From contig OY970224.1 in the NCBI GenBank assembly GCA_963714035.1, positions 124,001 to 188,000 of the forward strand: a stretch of DNA of 64,000 nt, written 5' to 3'. A program made the translations under genes and the position numbers. The notes below the pieces were generated by a model, which was not told the origin of the DNA, made no database searches, and saw nothing but the letters and a program-made list of their open reading frames with translations. Positions 16,951-27,878 of this stretch are shown piece by piece. This DNA comes from DATFVB01 sp963714035. Its GTDB lineage: Bacteria > Acidobacteriota > Thermoanaerobaculia > UBA5066 > DATFVB01. Every line of letters begins with the position of its first letter. The first letter of the stretch is position 1.

Positions 16951-17601
16951 TCAGGAATTCCTCAGATAGAACGACAGCGTCTCCAGCTGAATCTTCAGGT
17001 CCACGTTCTTGACGAAGACGCGCTCGGGCGCCTTCAGCCTCACCGGCGCGAAGTTGAGGACCGCCTGGACGCCGCCCTCGACCAGCGCGTCCGTCGTTTC
17101 CTGGGCGGAGGCCGGAGGAACCGCGACGACCGCGATGTCGATGTGCTCGCGCGCGAGGAACGCCGGGAGCGCCGCGGCGTCCAGGATCGGCACGTTTCCA
17201 TGGACCGTCGTTCCGACTTTCGTCCGGTCGACGTCGAAGAGCGCGACGACGCGGAACCCGCCCGAATTGAACCCGCCGTATCCCGCGAGGGCCTGCCCGA
17301 GATGCCCGGCGCCGCAGAGGATCACCCGTTTCTCTGCGTCGATCCCGAGGAGCGCTTCGATGTGGCGCCGCAGGCTCGCGACGTCGTATCCGACGCCGCG
17401 GATCCCGAACTCGCCGAACATCGCGAGGTCCTTCCGGATCTGGGCCGAGTTGAGATGGAAGCGGCGCGCGAAATCGTGGGACGAGATCGTCCGCACCCCG
17501 TCGGCCTCGAGCTGCTGGAGCCCGCGGAGGTAGATCGACAGACGCCTCGCCGTCACTTCCGAGACGGCGTCGTTGGCTCCCGCCGGAGCCCGCCGGCTCA
17601 T
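16951..17601 (-). CDS. rex: redox-sensing transcriptional repressor Rex
   Basis: The 216-residue protein has the Rex N-terminal winged helix (about 12-80, with S-S-x-x-F-A-x-x-x-x-L-N-S-A-Q-I-R-K-D-L and F-G-E-F-G-x-R-G-V-G-Y) and a Rossmann NAD(H) domain (about 85-216, I-L-C-G-A-G-H-L-G-Q-A-L). Rex senses the NADH/NAD+ ratio and leaves its operators when NADH is high. It is the last gene of the nuo operon, overlapping nuoN as ATGA, and a Rex-type operator lies on the promoter of the same operon at 28266-28279, so it probably controls itself and complex I. Confidence 0.93.
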   Translation of the reverse strand: MSRRAPAGANDAVSEVTARRLSIYLRGLQQLEADGVRTISSHDFARRFHLNSAQIRKDLAMFGEFGIRGVGYDVASLRRHIEALLGIDAEKRVILCGAGHLGQALAGYGGFNSGGFRVVALFDVDRTKVGTTVHGNVPILDAAALPAFLAREHIDIAVVAVPPASAQETTDALVEGGVQAVLNFAPVRLKAPERVFVKNVDLKIQLETLSFYLRNS

Positions 17602-19061
17602 GGACCGAGGAAGGGAACCGCGCGCGACGCCGCTTCGGCGATCTGCCAGAGACGGCCGGGGAAGAGGCCGACGGCGAGGACGCCCAGACCGCAGAGGAGG
17701 AGCGCGAGGCGCGATTCGGCGGCGAGCGCGGGCGGTCCCTCGGACTCGACCGGCTCCCGCATGTAGAGCACGTACACCACCCGCAGGTAGTACCCGAGCG
17801 AAACGAGGCTGTTGGCGACGCCGACGACGGCGAGCCAAGCGAGATCCTTCTCGATCGCGGACTTGAAGACGAAGAACTTGCCGATGAAGCCCGCCGTGGC
17901 CGGAATGCCGCCGAGCGAGATCATGCAGAGGGCGAGCACGCCCGCGGCGAGCGGCGATCGCGTCCCCATCCCCGCCAGCAGCCCCACCGGATGCGGCTTC
18001 GTCTCGTCGCGGTAGAGCGCCGCGACCGCGGCGAACGCGCCGACGTTGGTCAGCGCATAGGCGAAGAGGTAGACGAGCGCGGCGGCGAAGGCGTCGCGCC
18101 CGAAGACGGCGAGCGCGATCGCGACGTACCCCATGTGCGCGATTCCCGAGTACGCGAGCAGGCGCTTGATGTCGCGCTGCGCGAGCGCCACCAGGTTCCC
18201 GAGGAACATCGAGAGCACCGCGACGGCGGCGAGCCCCGCCCGCACGCGGCCGGGAAGGACCCCTTCGAAGACGCCGGCGAAGACGCGGAAGAGGACGACG
18301 AGCGCGGCGCCCTTCGGCGCGACGGAGAGGAACGCGACTGCCGGCGTCGGCATTCCCGCATAGACGTCCGGGGCCCACGCGTGGAACGGCGCGAGGGCGA
18401 TCTTGAACGCGAACCCCGAAAAGAGGAAGACGAGCCCGGCGAGGAGCAGGGGGTCGGCGCCGGCGCGCGCGTCCGCGAACCCGGCGATCGCGGTCGTTCC
18501 GGTCTTTCCGAACACGAACGCGATGCCGAAGAGCGTGAAGGACGACGCGAACGCGCCGGTCAGGAAATACTTGAGCCCGGCCTCGGAGGACGCCTCGGAC
18601 CGCTTGAAGTAAGCGGCCAGGATGTAGAAGCAGAGGGAAAACGTCTCGAGGCCGAGGAAGATCACGAGCAGGTCGAGGCCCCGCGCCATCAGCGAGAGCC
18701 CGACGGCGCCCCAGAGGAGCAGCGGGTAGAACTCGCCGTCGGAGACGATCAGCCCGGAGCCCGCCGCCCGCTCGAGGTACGGCCTCGCGACGAGGAGGGT
18801 GAGGACGGCCGCGAGCCCGAGAAAGAGCCCGAAGACGTGCGCGAAAAGGGAACCGTCGAGCGTTCCCGCGAACGCGCGCTCCGCCGGGATCCGTTCCAGG
18901 AGGACCATGTATCCGCCGACCGCGAGGATCGACAGCGCGCCGAACGCGCGGCGGGCCGATGGCTGGAACGCCTCGAGGAGGAGCAGCAGGCAGCCCGTGC
19001 CCGCGAGGATCGCTTCCGGCAGGGCGGATCGCACGTCGAGAGCGACGGCGGCGGAGATCAC
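17598..19061 (-). CDS. nuoN: NADH-quinone oxidoreductase subunit N
   Basis: The 487-residue polytopic protein has about 14 predicted membrane helices and the antiporter-like signature (H-A-W-A-P-D-V-Y, then K-R-L-L-A-Y-S-G-I-A-H-M-G-Y). It is one of the three proton-pumping subunits of complex I. It starts with GTG overlapping the nuoM stop and its own stop overlaps rex. Confidence 0.95.
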   Translation of the reverse strand: MISAAVALDVRSALPEAILAGTGCLLLLLEAFQPSARRAFGALSILAVGGYMVLLERIPAERAFAGTLDGSLFAHVFGLFLGLAAVLTLLVARPYLERAAGSGLIVSDGEFYPLLLWGAVGLSLMARGLDLLVIFLGLETFSLCFYILAAYFKRSEASSEAGLKYFLTGAFASSFTLFGIAFVFGKTGTTAIAGFADARAGADPLLLAGLVFLFSGFAFKIALAPFHAWAPDVYAGMPTPAVAFLSVAPKGAALVVLFRVFAGVFEGVLPGRVRAGLAAVAVLSMFLGNLVALAQRDIKRLLAYSGIAHMGYVAIALAVFGRDAFAAALVYLFAYALTNVGAFAAVAALYRDETKPHPVGLLAGMGTRSPLAAGVLALCMISLGGIPATAGFIGKFFVFKSAIEKDLAWLAVVGVANSLVSLGYYLRVVYVLYMREPVESEGPPALAAESRLALLLCGLGVLAVGLFPGRLWQIAEAASRAVPFLGP

Positions 19062-20581
19062 CGCAGGGCCTCCAGCGGCGCGGCCGACTTCGCGCGCACG
19101 AACGCGAGCAGCGTGTCGACCGAGCCGTGGATCTTGTCGAGGAAGAGGTTCGGCGCGACGCCGATCGCGACCATCGCGAGGACGAGCGCGGCGCAGGCGA
19201 CGAATTCGGAGGTTCGGATGTCGGGGAGCGTGCGGTTCTCCTCGTGGACGAGCGGCGTCCAGAAGACGCGCTGGACAAGCGTGAGCAGGTAGACGGCGGA
19301 GAGGATCATCCCGCTCGTGGCGACGATCGCCCACCACTGCGGGACGCCCGGGGCGTTGAAAGTCCCCGTCAGGATGAGGAACTCGCCGACGAAACCGTTG
19401 AGGCCGGGGAGCCCGATCGACGAGAAAGTGGCGATCAGAAAGAGCGTCGCGGTGACCGGCACGATCTTCGCGACACCGCCGTAGGCGGAGATCTCTCGCG
19501 TGTGGCGGCGCTCGTACAGGACGCCGACGAGGAGGAAGAGCGCTCCGGTCGAGAGTCCGTGATTCACGCTCTGGAGCACCGCGCCGGACGCCGAAGTCGC
19601 GGTCAGCGCCGCGATCCCGAGCATCACGAGGCCGAGATGCGCGACCGAGGAATACGCGACGAGCCGCTTCATGTCCTTCTGGGCGAAGGCGACCATGGAG
19701 CCGTAGACGATGCCGATGAGCGCGAGGCCCGCGAGCCAGGGCGCGAAGCGGGTCGCGGCCTGCGGGAAGAAGGGGAGGGCGAACCGCAGGTATCCGTAGA
19801 CGCCGAGCTTCAGCAGGACGCCGGCGAGGATGATCGACCCCGCCGTGGGCGCCTCCGTGTGGGCGTCCGGCAGCCACGTGTGCAGCGGGAAGATCGGCAC
19901 CTTCACGAGGAACGCCGCCGCGAACGCGAAGAAGAGGAGCGTCTGCGTGGCGATCGGAAACGTCATCGGGTAGAAGTGCTCGAGCGAGAACGACCACGCG
20001 CCGGTCGAGCGGTGGTACTCGACTGCCATGTACAGGATCGCGAGGAACATCAGGAGCGAACCCGCCATCGTGAAGAGGAAGAACTTCACGGCGGCGTAGA
20101 TCTTCCGTTTTCCGCCCCAGATCCCGATGATGAAGTACATCGGGACGAGCATGACCTCCCAGAAAACGTAGAAGAGGGCGAGGTCGAGCGCCGCGAGCGA
20201 GCCGAGCATCCCGGTCTCGAGGAGGAGGAACGCGGCCGTGAAGCCGCGGACGTTCTCCTTCACGTGCGAGAGGGAGAAGATCAGGGCGACGGGCGTCAGG
20301 AGCGTCGTCAGGAGGACGAGGAGGAGCGAGATCCCGTCGATCCCGACCGTGTAGGTGATCCCGAGCGGCGGGATCCAGGGCACGCTCTCGCCGTACTGGA
20401 AGGCGGCGATCGCCGGATCGTAGCCCCACAGCCCGAGGGAGAGGACGAAGACCGCGAGCGAGACGACGACTCCGGCCGTCTTCGCCTCCGTCGTCGCGCG
20501 GGCCGGGAAAAGGAGGAGGAGCACGGCGCCCGCCGCGGGGAGGAAGATCAGCCAGGAGAGGAGGTGCGGGATGGCGATCAT
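19058..20581 (-). CDS. nuoM: NADH-quinone oxidoreductase subunit M
   Basis: The 507-residue polytopic protein has the NuoM features E-x-x-L-V-P-M-Y near 140-150, H-T-W-L-P-D-A-H-T-E-A-P and K-R-L-V-A-Y-S-S-V-A-H-L-G. It is a proton-pumping antiporter-like subunit of complex I. The ATG overlaps the nuoL stop as ATGA and the stop overlaps nuoN as GTGA. Confidence 0.96.
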   Translation of the reverse strand: MIAIPHLLSWLIFLPAAGAVLLLLFPARATTEAKTAGVVVSLAVFVLSLGLWGYDPAIAAFQYGESVPWIPPLGITYTVGIDGISLLLVLLTTLLTPVALIFSLSHVKENVRGFTAAFLLLETGMLGSLAALDLALFYVFWEVMLVPMYFIIGIWGGKRKIYAAVKFFLFTMAGSLLMFLAILYMAVEYHRSTGAWSFSLEHFYPMTFPIATQTLLFFAFAAAFLVKVPIFPLHTWLPDAHTEAPTAGSIILAGVLLKLGVYGYLRFALPFFPQAATRFAPWLAGLALIGIVYGSMVAFAQKDMKRLVAYSSVAHLGLVMLGIAALTATSASGAVLQSVNHGLSTGALFLLVGVLYERRHTREISAYGGVAKIVPVTATLFLIATFSSIGLPGLNGFVGEFLILTGTFNAPGVPQWWAIVATSGMILSAVYLLTLVQRVFWTPLVHEENRTLPDIRTSEFVACAALVLAMVAIGVAPNLFLDKIHGSVDTLLAFVRAKSAAPLEALR

Positions 20582-22512
20582 CGCGGGGCCCACCCGAGAT
20601 AGGCGAGGAGCGCGACGATTCCGAGGAGGAACGTGAGCGCGTAGTTGCGCACGTTGCCCGTCGTGAGGAACCGGAGGAGATCGCCCGTGAGCTCGACGAG
20701 GAACGACCCGGCGTTGACGAGCCCGTCGATGATCAGCGTGTCCACGGCCTTCCAGAAGAACCGCGAGAGCGCGCGGAAGGGGCGGTAGATCAGGGCCTCG
20801 TAGATCTCGTCGACGTAGAACTTGTTCGCGACGACGCGGTGGACGCCCGGAAACGCCCGGACGAACCGCTCGGGGATCGCCCCGGCGCGGTCGCCGGAAT
20901 AGAAAGAGCGCGCGACGAGCCATCCGAGGAGCGCGACCGCCACGGAGGCGGCGATGAGCGCGATCTCCGTGCCGCGTCCCAGCTCGACCGCTTGCGCGCC
21001 GCCGGAGGCGAGCGGCGGGACGACGGGCGCGAGGAAACGATGGAAGAGGTTCGCGCGCTCGCCGAGGAACGCCGGCAGGCCGACGAACCCGCCGACCGTC
21101 GAGAGGAGGGCGAGGATCACGAGCGGCCACGTCATCGAGGCGGGCGACTCGTGGAGATGGTGCTTCTCCTCCTCCGTTCCCCGGAACGCGCCGAAGAAGG
21201 TGAGATAGACGACGCGGAACATATAGAACGACGTGAGACCGGCGGCGGCGAAGCCGACCGCCCAGAGCGCCGGGCTCTTCGCGAAGACGGCCCCGAGGAT
21301 CTCGTCCTTCGAGAAGAAGCCGGCCCAGATCGGGATTCCGGCGATCGCGAGCGTCGCCGCGAGGAACGTCCAGTAGGTCACCGGGAGCGCGCGGCGGAGA
21401 CCGCCCATGCGGCGCATGTCCTGCTCGCCGCCCATCGCGTGGATCACCGATCCGGAGCCGAGGAAGAGGAGCGCCTTGAAGAAGGCGTGCGTCATCACGT
21501 GGAACATCCCGGCGACGAACGCGCCGACGCCGCAGGCGAGGAACATGTAGCCGAGCTGCGAGATGGTGGAATAGGCGAGCACCTTCTTGATGTCGGTCTG
21601 GGCGGTGCCGACGATCGCGGCGAAGAGCGCCGTCGCGCCGCCGACGATCGCGACGACGGCCATGGCCGCGGGCGAGAGCCGGAAGAAGACGTTGGCCCGC
21701 GCGACGACGTACACGCCGGCCGTCACCATCGTCGCCGCGTGGATCAGCGCCGAGACCGGGGTCGGGCCGGCCATCGCGTCGGGGAGCCAGACGTACAACG
21801 GGAGCTGCGCGCTCTTTCCACACGCGCCGACGAAGAGGCAGAGCGCGATCGCGGTCATCGCCGGCGCGAACCCTCCCGGGGCCGCGGCGGCCGCCGGGAA
21901 GATCCGGTCGAACTCGAGAGAGCCGAAGAGCCCGAGGATCAGGAAAATCCCGATCAGGAACCCGAAGTCGCCGACGCGGTTCGCGATGAACGCCTTCCGG
22001 CCGGCCCGGGCGGAAGACTCCTTCTGGTAGTCGAACGCGACCAGGAGGTAGGAACAGAGCCCGACCCCCTCCCAGCCGACGAAGAGGATCAGGAAGTTCG
22101 CGCCGAGGACGAGCGTGAGCATCGCGAACATGAAGAGGTTGAGGTAGCTGAAATACCGCCAGTACCCGTCGTCCGCGTGCATGTAGCCGGCGGAATAGAC
22201 GTGGATGAGGAGCCCGACGAACGTGACGAAGGAGAGCATGAGCGCCGAGAGCGGGTCGAGCCGCATCGCGAAGTCGACCGAGACGTTCCCCGCGCGAATC
22301 CAGGAGCCGTACCGCTCGAGAACGGGCGCCGCGTTCCCTCCCAGCGCGCCGGCCGCGAACGGAACGAGGCGGACGTACGCGAGCACCGTCGTCGCGGCGA
22401 CGGACCCCACCCCGCAGACGGTGACGAACGTCTTCCCGAGTTTTCTTCCGAGCAGGCCGCACAGGAGGAACCCGAGGAACGGGAGGAGCGGCAGGACGAA
22501 CAGCGGGATCAC
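20578..22512 (-). CDS. nuoL: NADH-quinone oxidoreductase subunit L
   Basis: The 644-residue polytopic protein has the NuoL-type core (W-E-G-V-G-L-C-S-Y-L-L, L-P-D-A-M-A-G-P-T-P-V-S-A-L-I-H-A-A-T-M-V-T-A-G and K-K-V-L-A-Y-S-T-I-S-Q-L-G-Y) plus the long C-terminal region that forms the lateral helix of complex I. It starts at a GTG 4 bases after the nuoK stop, the only junction in this part of the operon without an overlap, and ends overlapping nuoM. Confidence 0.96.
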   Translation of the reverse strand: MIPLFVLPLLPFLGFLLCGLLGRKLGKTFVTVCGVGSVAATTVLAYVRLVPFAAGALGGNAAPVLERYGSWIRAGNVSVDFAMRLDPLSALMLSFVTFVGLLIHVYSAGYMHADDGYWRYFSYLNLFMFAMLTLVLGANFLILFVGWEGVGLCSYLLVAFDYQKESSARAGRKAFIANRVGDFGFLIGIFLILGLFGSLEFDRIFPAAAAAPGGFAPAMTAIALCLFVGACGKSAQLPLYVWLPDAMAGPTPVSALIHAATMVTAGVYVVARANVFFRLSPAAMAVVAIVGGATALFAAIVGTAQTDIKKVLAYSTISQLGYMFLACGVGAFVAGMFHVMTHAFFKALLFLGSGSVIHAMGGEQDMRRMGGLRRALPVTYWTFLAATLAIAGIPIWAGFFSKDEILGAVFAKSPALWAVGFAAAGLTSFYMFRVVYLTFFGAFRGTEEEKHHLHESPASMTWPLVILALLSTVGGFVGLPAFLGERANLFHRFLAPVVPPLASGGAQAVELGRGTEIALIAASVAVALLGWLVARSFYSGDRAGAIPERFVRAFPGVHRVVANKFYVDEIYEALIYRPFRALSRFFWKAVDTLIIDGLVNAGSFLVELTGDLLRFLTTGNVRNYALTFLLGIVALLAYLGWAPR

Positions 22513-22516
22513 GCGC

Positions 22517-22822
22517 TCACCACTTCAGGAGGTTCGTCTTGTCGACGTCGATCGTCTCGTGATGCCGGAAAACCGCGACGAAGATCGCGAGCCCGACCGC
22601 CGCCTCGGCCGCGGCGACGACGATCGCGAAGAAGACGACCGTCTGGCCCGCGTAGCCCCCGACCTTCTCTCCGAACCCGACGATCGCGAGGTTGGCCGCG
22701 TTCAGCATGAGCTCGATCGAGAGGAAGATCGTGATGGCGTTCCGCCGGAGGAGCGCTCCGCAGAGGCCGAGCGAGAAGAGCGCGACCGAGACGACGAGGA
22801 CGTCGCCGAGCGGGACGCTCAC
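22517..22822 (-). CDS. nuoK: NADH-quinone oxidoreductase subunit K
   Basis: The 101-residue protein has three membrane helices and the conserved buried glutamates in I-x-L-M-L-N-A-A-N and A-A-x-A-A-V-G-L-A-I, as in NuoK, part of the proton channel. The GTG start overlaps nuoJ as GTGA. Confidence 0.95.
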   Translation of the reverse strand: MSVPLGDVLVVSVALFSLGLCGALLRRNAITIFLSIELMLNAANLAIVGFGEKVGGYAGQTVVFFAIVVAAAEAAVGLAIFVAVFRHHETIDVDKTNLLKW

Positions 22823-23340
22823 GGCGCGCCGCTCCCGGGCCGCTCGCGGCGCATCAGGATGTACGCGCCCGTCAGCGAGGCGAGGAGCAGGACCGACACG
22901 GCCTCGAACGGGAGGGCCGCCCGCGAGAAGAGCGCCTGGGCGAGCGGCTCGATGTCTCCCGTCGCCGGAGGCTGGCCCGACGAGCCGGCGGCCTCTCCGT
23001 TGCCGCGGACCGCGGCGAGGAGCATTCCGGCGAAGAGAACGATCCCGACCAGCGCGAGGATTCGCTGGATCGGGCGGTGGTCCACCGCCGCTTCCTCCGT
23101 CGGAAGGTTCAGGAGCATCGTGACGAAGAGGAAGAGGACCAGGATCGCGCCCGCGTAGACGATCACCTGGATCGCCGCGAGGAAGGGCGCCGACAGGAGC
23201 ACGAATCCGACGGCGAGGGCGAAGAACGACACGACGATCGCGAGCAGGCTCTTGATCGGGTTCCGGTGGACGACCATCACGCCGGCGAAGACGACCGCGA
23301 CCGCGCCCGCGAGATCGAAGACCAGGCGTGCGGCGTTCAC
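22819..23340 (-). CDS. nuoJ: NADH-quinone oxidoreductase subunit J
   Basis: The 173-residue membrane protein has five predicted helices and the NuoJ motif V-I-V-Y-A-G-A-I-L-V-L-F-L-F-V-T-M-L-L-N. It belongs to the membrane arm of complex I. The GTG start overlaps nuoH and the stop overlaps nuoK. NuoI, normally between H and J, is missing here. Confidence 0.95.
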   Translation of the reverse strand: MNAARLVFDLAGAVAVVFAGVMVVHRNPIKSLLAIVVSFFALAVGFVLLSAPFLAAIQVIVYAGAILVLFLFVTMLLNLPTEEAAVDHRPIQRILALVGIVLFAGMLLAAVRGNGEAAGSSGQPPATGDIEPLAQALFSRAALPFEAVSVLLLASLTGAYILMRRERPGSGAP

Positions 23341-24377
23341 AGGACTCCCGTCCGGACGAGGAGCGCGGTCCAGAGCAGGTTCGCCAGGGCGAGCGGGAGG
23401 AGGACCTTCCAGCCGAGCCGCATGAGCTGGTCGTAGCGGAAGCGGGGGAGCGTCCAGCGCACCCAGACGAACAGCCAGAGGAAGAAAGCCGTCTTCGTCG
23501 CGAAGACCGCGACCGAGGCGATTCCGCCGACGATCCCGTGCGGATGGAAGAACGGCAGCGACCAGCCGCCGAAATACATCGTGACGATGAAGGCGGAAGC
23601 GACCGTCATCGCGACGTATTCCGCCATGAAGAACGCGGCGAACTTGAAGGAGGAATATTCCGTGTGGTACCCGGCGACGAGCTCGGCGTCCGCTTCGGCG
23701 AGATCGAACGGAACGCGGTTCGTTTCGGCGAAAGCCGAGATCGTGAACACGATGAACCCGAAGAACTGCGGAACGACGTTCCAGCGCAGGATCGACGACT
23801 GCTGCGCGGCGACGACACGGGTGAGTCGGAGCGACGCGGAGGCGAGGAAGACGCCGGCGCCGGCGGTCGTCATCGCGAGCTCGTACGAGATCACCTGGGC
23901 GGCGGATCGGAGCCCGCCCATCAGCGAGTACTTGTTGTTCGAGGACCAGCCGGCGAGCACGATGCCGTAGACCGAGAGCCCCGCCATCGCGAAGATGAAG
24001 AGCGCGCCGATCGGGACGTCCGCTCCGACGAGCGGCACGTCGCGCCCCGCGATCGGGATCGACGCGCCGTACGGGATCACGGCAAAGCCGACGAGCGCGG
24101 AGAACATCACGATCCACGGCGAGATCGTGTAGAGGAACGCGTCGACGTGGTCTGGCGTCACGTCCTCCTTGAAGAAGAATTTCAGGGCGTCGGCGAGCGG
24201 CTGCCCGAGCCCGAAGGCGTGCCAGCCGAAGAAGCCGACGCGGTTCGGGCCCGGTCGGTCCTGCATGAGCCCCGCGCCCCGGCGCTCGACCCAGAGGATG
24301 ATGGGAACGAGCATCAGCGTCGCGAGCACGGGAAGGAGCGGCCGCAGCACGACGATCGCCCAGTCGGTCGCGCTCAC
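23337..24377 (-). CDS. nuoH: NADH-quinone oxidoreductase subunit H
   Basis: The 346-residue polytopic protein has the quinone-site signatures W-V-E-R-R-x-x-G-L-M-Q-D-R-x-G-P-N-R-V-G and E-x-N-R-V-P-F-D-L-x-E-A-x-x-E-L-V-A-G-Y. NuoH links the quinone chamber to the proton pumps. The GTG start overlaps the nuoG stop by 4 bases. Confidence 0.96.
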   Translation of the reverse strand: MSATDWAIVVLRPLLPVLATLMLVPIILWVERRGAGLMQDRPGPNRVGFFGWHAFGLGQPLADALKFFFKEDVTPDHVDAFLYTISPWIVMFSALVGFAVIPYGASIPIAGRDVPLVGADVPIGALFIFAMAGLSVYGIVLAGWSSNNKYSLMGGLRSAAQVISYELAMTTAGAGVFLASASLRLTRVVAAQQSSILRWNVVPQFFGFIVFTISAFAETNRVPFDLAEADAELVAGYHTEYSSFKFAAFFMAEYVAMTVASAFIVTMYFGGWSLPFFHPHGIVGGIASVAVFATKTAFFLWLFVWVRWTLPRFRYDQLMRLGWKVLLPLALANLLWTALLVRTGVL

Positions 24378-26002
24378 AGCCCTCCCTCGGCGACGAACAG
24401 TCCCTTCTTCATCGTGAGGCCGCCGTCGAGGACGTCGTCGTCGACCGCGTACCCGGGGATCTCGCCGGCGAGCCGCGGAAAGATCGAAAGCGGGTTCCAG
24501 GCGGGATCGCCGAAGCCGAGGGCGAGGGAGAGGAGCAGCAGGATCTCCCAGTCCGCGCGCACCGGAGGCTTCGGGAGCATCGCGCGCTCGAAGCGCTGCA
24601 CCCGCCCGAACCGGTTCGTGAACGTTCCGTCCTTCTCGGCGAGGGACGCCGCGGGGAGCACGACGTCCGCCTCGCGCGTCAGGAGGCTCTCGGTTCGGGC
24701 GTGGACGACGAGGAGCTTCGCGCGCCGGAGAGCGGCGACGCGGTCCGGGTGGTCGGCGTCGGCCGACCAGGCCCCGTCGGCGACGTAGACGATCTCGGGC
24801 GAGAAGCTGCTGTCGTAGAGCGCGGCGAGCCCTCTCCCTCCGGGCCGCGGCGTCATGCCGACGTCGCGCGCGCCCCGGAGGTTCGGCGCGGCGAGCCCCG
24901 AGCTCTCGATCCAGCCGTTCTTCGACGGCATCTTCCGGAGGCGGTCGGAATCGGCCGCCACGTCGAGGTTCGGCGAGCCGAGCGTGTCGCCGAACAGCCC
25001 TCGCAGCAGCCAGTTCTCCTCGTTGGAGAGGTGCGGGGAGCCGAGCGCGAAGATCGCGGACGGCCCGGCGCCGCCGATCGTCTCCCGGACCGCCGCCGCG
25101 ATCCGCGAGATCGCCGCGTCCCACGGGACGCTCTTCTCCTCGCCCCCTTCGCGCACGAGCGGGCGGGTGTAGACGCGTTCGTTCAGGCTCTCGGCGAGGA
25201 ACCGGCCGTGGTCGCAGAGCCAGTAGTCGTTGACCTCGGGGTTCAGTCGCGGCATGGAGCGGTACACGACGCCCGCGCGGGATTCGATCGTGTTGTTGCA
25301 CCCGATGTCGCAACCCGGGCAGACCGAGGGCGTCTTCTTCAGGTACCAGACGCGCTGGCGGAACCGGAATTCCTCGACCGTCAGCGCCCCGACCGGGCAG
25401 ACGTCGGCCGCGCACGCGGACCAGTCGTTGTCGAGCGCGCGCCCCTCGTGGGTCCAGACGAGGGTCGCCCCCGCCCGGTCGAGGAACGTCAGCTCGCCCG
25501 TTTCCGAGATCTCCTGGGTGAACCGGACGCAGCGCGTGCAGAGGATGCACCGGGTCATGTCGGCGATCACGCGCGGGCCGATCTTCGTGCGCGAGTACCC
25601 CTCGTACTGCTTCTTGCGCTCGTCGTAGCGCGACTGCTGGAATCCGTAGCCGAAGGAGTTGTCCTGCAGCTTGCACTCGCCCGCCTGGTCGCAGATCGGG
25701 CAGTCGAGCGGGTGGTTGATGAGGAGAAACTCCATCGTCGCCTTCTGGGCGTCCTTCGTCTTCGACGAGCCGGTCTTGACGACCATGCCGTCCTTGATCG
25801 GGGTCGTGCAGGCGGCCTGGATCTTCGGCATTCCCTCGATCTCGACGAGGCACATCCGGCACTGGCCGACGACGGAGAAGCGGGGGTGGTAGCAGAAGTG
25901 GGGGATCTCGATTCCGGCGAGCTTCGCCGCTTCGATCAGGTTCGTCCCGTCGGGAACCTCGACCGTCCGCGTCTCCCGGTCCTGGAACGTGATCTTCGCC
26001 AA
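24374..26002 (-). CDS. nuoG: NADH-quinone oxidoreductase subunit G, short form
   Basis: This 542-residue protein binds the electron-transfer clusters. A 2Fe-2S ferredoxin domain uses Cys 37, 48, 51 and 65. The N5-type site is H97, C101, C104 and C110; N4 uses C152, C155, C158 and C202. An extra C-P-G-C-D-I-G-C motif at 228-235 starts the molybdopterin-like fold. E. coli NuoG is about 900 residues, so the molybdopterin-like region is much shortened. Translation appears to start at a TTG (26002) with no clear ribosome binding site, 47 bases after nuoF; this gap contains a 6-bp hairpin (26015-26031). Confidence 0.92.
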   Translation of the reverse strand: MAKITFQDRETRTVEVPDGTNLIEAAKLAGIEIPHFCYHPRFSVVGQCRMCLVEIEGMPKIQAACTTPIKDGMVVKTGSSKTKDAQKATMEFLLINHPLDCPICDQAGECKLQDNSFGYGFQQSRYDERKKQYEGYSRTKIGPRVIADMTRCILCTRCVRFTQEISETGELTFLDRAGATLVWTHEGRALDNDWSACAADVCPVGALTVEEFRFRQRVWYLKKTPSVCPGCDIGCNNTIESRAGVVYRSMPRLNPEVNDYWLCDHGRFLAESLNERVYTRPLVREGGEEKSVPWDAAISRIAAAVRETIGGAGPSAIFALGSPHLSNEENWLLRGLFGDTLGSPNLDVAADSDRLRKMPSKNGWIESSGLAAPNLRGARDVGMTPRPGGRGLAALYDSSFSPEIVYVADGAWSADADHPDRVAALRRAKLLVVHARTESLLTREADVVLPAASLAEKDGTFTNRFGRVQRFERAMLPKPPVRADWEILLLLSLALGFGDPAWNPLSIFPRLAGEIPGYAVDDDVLDGGLTMKKGLFVAEGGL

Positions 26003-26049
26003 ACGAATGTTCTTCGCGGCTTACCGCCGCGAGCTCCCGGCCTTTCGCC

Positions 26050-27360
<1,311 letters not shown>

Positions 27361-27362
27361 CG

Positions 27363-27878
27363 TCAGGCCTTCCCGAGCTCGGACAGCAGCGCGTCGAGCT
27401 TCTCCGGCGTCATCGGCTCGTGGTACCGGTCGTTGACCTGCATCGACGGCGCGCGGTCGCACCCGGCGATGCATTCGACCTCGGTGAGCGTGAACTTCCC
27501 GTCGGGCGTCGTCTCGCCGACGTGCACGCCGAGCTTGCGCCGGCAGTGCTCGAGGAGCTCGTCGGCGCCGTTCAAGTGGCAGGAGATCGACGTGCAGAAC
27601 TGGAGGTCGTATTTCCCGACGGGATCGAGGTTGTACATCGTGTAGAAGGTCAGGACGCCGTCGACGAACGCGGTCGAGAGGTCGAGCCGGTCCGCGACGA
27701 CCTCGGCCGCCTCGCGGGGAATCCACCCGAGGCGCGCCTGGACGATCCACAGCACCGGGAGGAGGGCGGCCTGCTTCGTGGGATAGCGGGAGAGCAGGGT
27801 GTCGATTTCCCGGCTCTCGTCGCCCGTGAAGACAAACGGCGCGCCGCTCTCTCGCGACGCGTAGCGCAGTTTCTTCAC
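27363..27878 (-). CDS. nuoE: NADH-quinone oxidoreductase subunit E
   Basis: The 171-residue protein is a thioredoxin-fold 2Fe-2S subunit with cluster ligands in C-T-S-I-S-C and V-E-C-I-A-G-C. The GTG start at 27878 overlaps the nuoA stop as GTGA. That direct coupling shows there is no space for nuoB, nuoC and nuoD, which normally follow nuoA. Confidence 0.95.
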   Translation of the reverse strand: MKKLRYASRESGAPFVFTGDESREIDTLLSRYPTKQAALLPVLWIVQARLGWIPREAAEVVADRLDLSTAFVDGVLTFYTMYNLDPVGKYDLQFCTSISCHLNGADELLEHCRRKLGVHVGETTPDGKFTLTEVECIAGCDRAPSMQVNDRYHEPMTPEKLDALLSELGKA